From contig NZ_RBWY01000001.1 of the NCBI RefSeq assembly GCF_003634275.1, positions 601,713-665,712 on the forward strand: 64,000 nt of DNA. The letters run 5' to 3'. Shown in pieces: positions 59,553 to 64,000 of the stretch (position 1 is the first letter of the stretch; each line of letters begins with the position of its first letter). A model generated the notes under the pieces. The model saw nothing but the letters and a program-made list of their open reading frames with translations, was not told the DNA's origin and searched no databases. This stretch comes from Orbus hercynius (lineage in GTDB: Bacteria > Pseudomonadota > Gammaproteobacteria > Enterobacterales > Orbaceae). A program made the translations under genes and the position numbers.

Positions 59553-61130
59553 TTATTTAATTTTTTCTGAAATCACTAACGCTTTTGAATTCGGTAAAAT
59601 TTCTTTCATTTCAATGGTGTTGCCAAAAACCATGACTTGATTGTTTGATTGATCAAAACTAGGCCATAAAGCGAATCCATCGCCATTAGGATCTCCAGTT
59701 TTGGCAAAATTGATCCAATAATCACCGATTGTTGATGATATTTTTTTATCTTGTTCATCCCAATGCCTGAATAATTTATCTTGGTTTTGTAACACATAGA
59801 CGAATTCACTTGAATGAAATACACCATATTGAGGGTGCGTTTGCCAAGGAATTGCTTTTTCAAAATAATACACATAATTTTTTGCTATACCTTTACTCAT
59901 TCTGGTGTTTGCTAACCACTGCAATGAAAAGATTCTTTCATCTCGCATAATTTGTTTATGAAGTTCTCCCGCATGTTTATCATTATTTGCTTGGTAAATC
60001 GATAGAAACTGCTGAGTATTAAATGGATAGTATCGTTGCGCATATGAAGTTAATTGATCTTTAGTCATCTTACCGTAATCTTTTTCACTTCCACGTTCAT
60101 CATTATTCATTCCTGATATGACTGGGATCTCGTTTTGTAAACCCTGAGCATAAATCATTGCAATTGAATCGGGTAGCAAAACACCCTCAATAACGGCACC
60201 TTTGAATGGGGGACGTTGATTGAATTTTTTCAACAATTCTAAAGCGGGAGCCGAACGTAACGCTTTTAAAGAGTGATATTGGTTATTATTACTCCACTCT
60301 ACAATAATTTTTTCCGCTTCAACCAATGGTTGTGCGACCATATCTAATGGTCTAACGCCATAATCTGAAATAGTGGTGCCAGGACCACTTTCTATAATCG
60401 CTTTTTGAAATAATCCTGCCGATAGGGGGGATGCAATAAGCAATACAATAGAATTAGCACCAGCTGACTGACCCATAATAGTAATATTATTTGGATCACC
60501 ACCAAAATTAGCAATATTTTTGTTTACCCATTTTATTGCGGCGAGTTGGTCATATAAACCGTAATTGCCTGAGCTTCCCGCCTCGTTAGTGAGTTCAGGA
60601 TGCTGAAAAAAACCAAATACACCAAGTCGATAATTAAATGTCACAAAAACGATCCCCTTTTTAGCGATATTATATCCATCGTACAATGGAACATTTGCAG
60701 ATCCTTCAATAAATCCACCGCCATGAATCCAAATGATTACAGGTAGTTTATCCTTTTGTGAATCGTTAGCTGGCGACCAGACATTTAAATAAAGACAGTC
60801 TTCACTAATTGGTCCTTGGTGCAAAAACTCGTTACTCCAAGGTAATTTATCACCCTTAACAACGGTTTGCATGCAGCCTGCACTAAACTGTTTTGTGCTT
60901 TTTATCGCATCCCAACTTGTTGGTACTTGTGGTATTTTCCACCTCAATTCATTGATTGGTGGTGCCGCAAAGGGAATACCTTTAAATATAGATAAACTGC
61001 CATCATCAGAAACAACACCTTGAATCGTGCCATGTTCTATTTTTACTGTATCTCCAATACTTGCATAGAGTTGATTAGCTAGGAGTAAAGATAAGAACGA
61101 GCAACATATTACTTTAGGAATAAATTTCAT
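59553..61130 (-). CDS. Exported type B carboxylesterase
   Basis: A 525-residue alpha/beta-hydrolase of the carboxylesterase type B (pNB esterase) family. A signal peptide of about 23 residues (cleavage after LYA) directs it to the periplasm or outside. The oxyanion hole HGGGF (136-140), the EDCLYLNVW segment, the nucleophile Ser222 in GQSAG, and a His in GVFHSSE are visible; the acidic residue is probably in NNDERGSE. Such esterases hydrolyse short-chain or aryl esters, perhaps plant-derived. It stands alone between two long intergenic regions. Confidence 0.9.
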   Translation of the reverse strand: MKFIPKVICCSFLSLLLANQLYASIGDTVKIEHGTIQGVVSDDGSLSIFKGIPFAAPPINELRWKIPQVPTSWDAIKSTKQFSAGCMQTVVKGDKLPWSNEFLHQGPISEDCLYLNVWSPANDSQKDKLPVIIWIHGGGFIEGSANVPLYDGYNIAKKGIVFVTFNYRLGVFGFFQHPELTNEAGSSGNYGLYDQLAAIKWVNKNIANFGGDPNNITIMGQSAGANSIVLLIASPLSAGLFQKAIIESGPGTTISDYGVRPLDMVAQPLVEAEKIIVEWSNNNQYHSLKALRSAPALELLKKFNQRPPFKGAVIEGVLLPDSIAMIYAQGLQNEIPVISGMNNDERGSEKDYGKMTKDQLTSYAQRYYPFNTQQFLSIYQANNDKHAGELHKQIMRDERIFSLQWLANTRMSKGIAKNYVYYFEKAIPWQTHPQYGVFHSSEFVYVLQNQDKLFRHWDEQDKKISSTIGDYWINFAKTGDPNGDGFALWPSFDQSNNQVMVFGNTIEMKEILPNSKALVISEKIK

Positions 61131-61656
61131 ATGAACAATACCCTTATAAATTTAAAATTTGATTGCTCCATTAATTTAATTTAAAAAAACTGTTGTTAAA
61201 AACCTATTTTTGTTCTTTTGTGATGTCATTAACGAAAATAACGTATTAGTTGTTTGCTGATAATTTAGGGCTGTTATAACAATATGTCATATCCACCTAT
61301 CAATTACAAAGTTAAGCTAAAGTAGGGGGTTAGGGCCATAACTGTATTGTTGCAGATGAGTTGCGCTATCTTAAATAAAATAAACAACAAACTTTATAAA
61401 AGAAATAATAGTAAATATCGCGTTAAGTTTATGTTATTTTACTATTAAAAAATATTATCTACATGATTAATTTGATTATTTATCAATTTATGAAATTTGC
61501 CTCTTTTAAGGATTACAGCTATATTTAGCCGGATTTATATGATTTTAATCAACATGAATTGGTATAATTACCTAATAAATAAACATTTTCATCCTGTATT
61601 TTATTAGGTACTTGAACGTGGATAATTTTAGTTAAAAAATCAATAGAGGATTAATC
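61131..61656. other. Divergent region between esterase and amtB
   Basis: 526 bases with the promoters of both genes. It contains the amtB promoter and an inverted repeat (see the next entry) and no evident small gene. No sigma-54 promoter of the TGGCAC-N5-TTGCA type is visible ahead of amtB. Confidence 0.5.
61560..61610 (+). promoter_or_regulatory. amtB promoter and 11-bp inverted repeat
   Basis: An extended -10, TGGTATAAT (61560-61568), is followed by TACCTAATAAA (61569-61579) and its exact complement TTTATTAGGTA (61600-61610). The first arm covers the likely start point, so it is a candidate operator rather than an RNA stem. The -35 region is poor, suggesting activation or the extended -10 alone. 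Confidence 0.5.
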
Positions 61657-62898
61657 ATGAATGAGCTGTTAACTCAAGCCCAATCTTTTGATATGCCAAA
61701 TACGGCATTTATGTTACTGTGCTCAAGCTTAGTTATGCTAATGACTCCTGGATTAGCATTTTTCTATGGTGGCCTAGTTTCGAAAAAAAGCATTGTGACT
61801 ATTATGTTTCAAAGTTTTGTTTCGATGGGGTGGGTGGCCATTTTATGGTTCATCGTCGGTTATTCGTTAAGTTTTGGTCCAACAACGAATGGAATTATTG
61901 GCGATCCAACAGCTTATTTTATGCTCAACAATATCAAACCTGATACTATGTATACTGGTAATACTGGCGGTATTCCTATCCTTGTGCATTTTGTTTACCA
62001 AATGATGTTTGCAATTATTACACCCGCATTAGTGACGGGGGCGTTTGCCAATCGTGTGAATTTTATCCCTTATTTGATTTTCTTAACATTTTGGACTTTA
62101 TTCGTGTACTGCCCTTTTGTGCATATGATATGGAGTTCAGATGGTATATTAAATCAATGGGGCGTCGTTGATTTTGCTGGTGGTATTGTGGTTCATGCGA
62201 CAGCAGGTTTAGCAGCCTTAGCCTCAGCCATTTATGTGGGACGCCGTGTTCTAATTAAAGACAAGTCCCATAATATTCCTTTTGTTGCATTAGGTGCCGG
62301 TTTGTTATGGTTTGGTTGGTATGGATTTAATGCGGGCTCAGAACTACAAGTCAATCCAATAACCGTATCTGCCTTTATTACGACAGATATCGCTGCGGCT
62401 TTTGCTGCAATTACTTGGATGATCATTGAAATCATTCATGTAGGTAAACCCAAACTTGTTGGCATATTAACCGGTGCAGTTGCCGGCTTAGCAACGATAA
62501 CGCCTGCATCAGGTTATGTGTCGATTCAATCTGCGGCTATCATCGGTATTATTGCTAGCCTCGTCTGTTATTTTGCCGTATTGATTGTGCGTCGTTACTT
62601 AGATGATGCGTTAGATGTTTTTGGGGTGCACGGCATTGGTGGCATGGTTGGATCGATTTTAGTCGGGGTTTTTGCAGCAACGCTTTGGAATCATACCGGT
62701 CCATCTGGATTACTGGAAAGTGGTAGTTTTGTTCAAATCGGTAAACAACTTGTTGCCGTGGCTATTGCTGCCACTTGGTCATTTATCTTCACGATAGTTT
62801 TACTTTGGAGCATAAACAAAATCACGCCAGTTAGAGTAAATCAAGATCAAGAAGGAACCATTGATGATACCATCTTTGGTGAAAATGCTTATGAATAG
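61657..62898 (+). CDS. amtB: Ammonium transporter AmtB
   Basis: A trimeric inner-membrane ammonium channel of 413 residues with eleven membrane helices. The conserved twin histidines are His180 in VVHATAG and His325 in GVHGIGG; LMTPGLAFFYGGLV begins helix 1 and GLLWFGWYGFNAGS is a family signature. There is no long signal peptide such as that of E. coli AmtB. glnK, which usually precedes amtB and gates it, is absent from the surroundings. AGAGGATT lies 8 bases before the start. Confidence 0.96.
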   Translation: MNELLTQAQSFDMPNTAFMLLCSSLVMLMTPGLAFFYGGLVSKKSIVTIMFQSFVSMGWVAILWFIVGYSLSFGPTTNGIIGDPTAYFMLNNIKPDTMYTGNTGGIPILVHFVYQMMFAIITPALVTGAFANRVNFIPYLIFLTFWTLFVYCPFVHMIWSSDGILNQWGVVDFAGGIVVHATAGLAALASAIYVGRRVLIKDKSHNIPFVALGAGLLWFGWYGFNAGSELQVNPITVSAFITTDIAAAFAAITWMIIEIIHVGKPKLVGILTGAVAGLATITPASGYVSIQSAAIIGIIASLVCYFAVLIVRRYLDDALDVFGVHGIGGMVGSILVGVFAATLWNHTGPSGLLESGSFVQIGKQLVAVAIAATWSFIFTIVLLWSINKITPVRVNQDQEGTIDDTIFGENAYE

Positions 62899-62918
62899 TG
62901 ATGCAAATCACTGCTATC

Positions 62919-62948
62919 AAAAAGCGTTCTATATTATGGGCGCTTTTT
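62919..62948 (+). terminator. Terminator of amtB
   Basis: AAAAAGCG (62919-62926) pairs with CGCTTTTT (62941-62948) 21 bases after the amtB stop. Confidence 0.75.
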
Positions 62949-63168
62949 GTTATCATCCTCTTAAAATCATTACAATTTAATACGTTGTAATTATGTCCAG
63001 CACGAAGTAGACATATCACCCGGTCATCATTGCATTAAGCTAGTATAAGCTGAGCATGAATAACACAAATATAATACTAGTTTAGTTTCAAATCCAAGGC
63101 ACAGATAACCCGACTTATGATGAGGGTAATGGGCTATTAGTTTGGTAAAACTAGCGTGAGTTAGATTT

Positions 63169-64000
63169 ATGGAAAATATTTTTATAAATGATCTTGTGCC
63201 AATATTTTTTATTCTTTTTTTAGGCTATATTGCAGGAGGTCGTAGTAGTTTTACTGAAGAAAATGCGCAAGCATTTAATAAATTAGTTCTAGATTATGCA
63301 CTGCCTGCGGCATTATTTATTTCGATTGCTAAAGCCGATCGAAAGATGCTTTTTGACGATATATCACTGACGATTGTCGGTACGTTGATTTTAATTGCAG
63401 GCTTTGCGCTCAGTTATGTTTGTAGTTTAACCCTTTTTAAGCATAATCGCGGTGAATCGTCGGTGGCTGCGATGATAGCCGGTTCACCAACGGTTGGAGT
63501 ATTAGGTTTTGCAACGTTAAGTCCTATTTATGGCTCTGGCACGACAACCGGTTTAGTTGTTGCCATTATGGCAATCGCTCAACATGTGCTGGTTATTCCT
63601 TTTGGTGTATATTTACTGCATCCAAGCGATGAATTGGGGAATAAAAGGCACAATAATCCGGCTATTGCTGCTATCAAAGAGCCGATTGTTTTTGTCCCGT
63701 TGATAGCAATTGTATTGGTGCTTTTTGATATTAAATTTCCAGAACAATTAACGCCAAGTTTAGATCTGATTGCGTATGCCAAATCCGGTTTAGCAATATT
63801 TGCAGCAGGCGTTACTTTATCTTTACAGAAATTTGAATTCGATAGTGAGGTGATTTTTAATACAGTTTTAAAATTGATTTTAATGCCGGCTATGGCGTTG
63901 GTGATTGCAATCATTTTTGGTATTCATGGTGAAATATTACAAATGTTAATTTTAATCTCGGTACTTCCTCCGTCGTTTACGGGTACAATTATTGGTCATC
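63169..64000 (+). CDS. AEC-family transporter (3' end missing)
   Basis: An open frame from ATG 63169 runs to the window edge (277 codons so far). It is strongly hydrophobic with at least eight membrane helices and fits the auxin efflux carrier (AEC/MdcF) family: the start DLVPIFFILFLGYIAGG, LVLDYALPAALFISIAKAD, MIAGSPTVGVLGFATLSPIYG and SGLAIFAAGVTLSLQKFE are typical. Members move malonate, malate or other carboxylates; the substrate here is unknown. GAG about 10 bases before the ATG is a weak ribosome site. Confidence 0.85.
   Translation, partial: MENIFINDLVPIFFILFLGYIAGGRSSFTEENAQAFNKLVLDYALPAALFISIAKADRKMLFDDISLTIVGTLILIAGFALSYVCSLTLFKHNRGESSVAAMIAGSPTVGVLGFATLSPIYGSGTTTGLVVAIMAIAQHVLVIPFGVYLLHPSDELGNKRHNNPAIAAIKEPIVFVPLIAIVLVLFDIKFPEQLTPSLDLIAYAKSGLAIFAAGVTLSLQKFEFDSEVIFNTVLKLILMPAMALVIAIIFGIHGEILQMLILISVLPPSFTGTIIGH

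Overview
The window reads as a chromosome segment of an A+T-rich, host-associated gammaproteobacterium. Many proteins are close to Enterobacterales orthologues (MoeA, YchF, AcpH, ZntB, TopB, YejK, Nfo, MetQNI, PhoBR, Gpt, FrsA, ProBA, TrhP, YeiH/YeiE, RimO, SrmB), but gene order is only partly E. coli-like: gpt-frsA-proB-proA lacks the crl and phoE that sit between them in E. coli. Low G+C, this core set and an accessory load of beta-glucoside PTS genes fit Orbaceae (Gilliamella/Orbus relatives). That placement is inference; no rRNA is present to test it.

Layout. 1-10.7 kb: housekeeping genes (moeA partial, ychF, siderophore-interacting protein, acpH, zntB, topB, a MATE exporter, yejK, nfo). 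11.0-13.7 kb: metQ-metN-metI methionine uptake, preceded by a long inverted repeat. 13.7-18 kb: a GntR/UTRA regulator divergent from a beta-glucoside PTS IIBCA and a 6-phospho-beta-glucosidase, with a CRP-like palindrome and a 16-bp inverted repeat between them. 18.1-20.9 kb: phoB-phoR (with a Pho box), an 80-residue unknown protein and a GNAT acetyltransferase. 21.0-28.4 kb (minus strand): an expanded bgl operon in the order bglG antiterminator, terminator/RAT, PTS IIBCA, GH1 enzyme, lipoprotein-type histidine phosphatase, second terminator/RAT, OprD-like porin, periplasmic histidine phosphatase. 28.8-40.9 kb: cutC, a Set-type sugar exporter, pepD, gpt-frsA-proBA, trhP, a rhodanese and the divergent yeiH/yeiE pair.

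40.9-47.0 kb is accessory, ending at tRNA-Cys: a possible 24-codon gene with its own terminator, an orphan C5-cytosine methyltransferase, a CspA-type protein, a decayed stretch and a frameshifted autotransporter. 47.3-52.1 kb holds pabA with a fused pabBC, an exported OHCU decarboxylase, small secreted proteins and tRNA-Val(GAC). 52.2-57.3 kb holds rimO-norM, a 2-Cys peroxiredoxin and srmB. 57.7-58.8 kb holds a phage-type S24 repressor beside a promoter with two operator-like sites and two tiny translationally coupled lipoprotein genes. The window closes with an exported carboxylesterase, amtB and a truncated AEC transporter.

The two strongest candidates for undescribed systems are (i) the bgl operon, where BglG-type antitermination appears to be used twice, the second time gating a porin and one of two exported histidine phosphatases, one of which lacks the late catalytic histidine; and (ii) the repressor/operator/twin-lipoprotein module near 58 kb, which looks like a lysis- or stress-lipoprotein cassette. 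All calls come from reading the sequence and from remembered family features; no database search was run.
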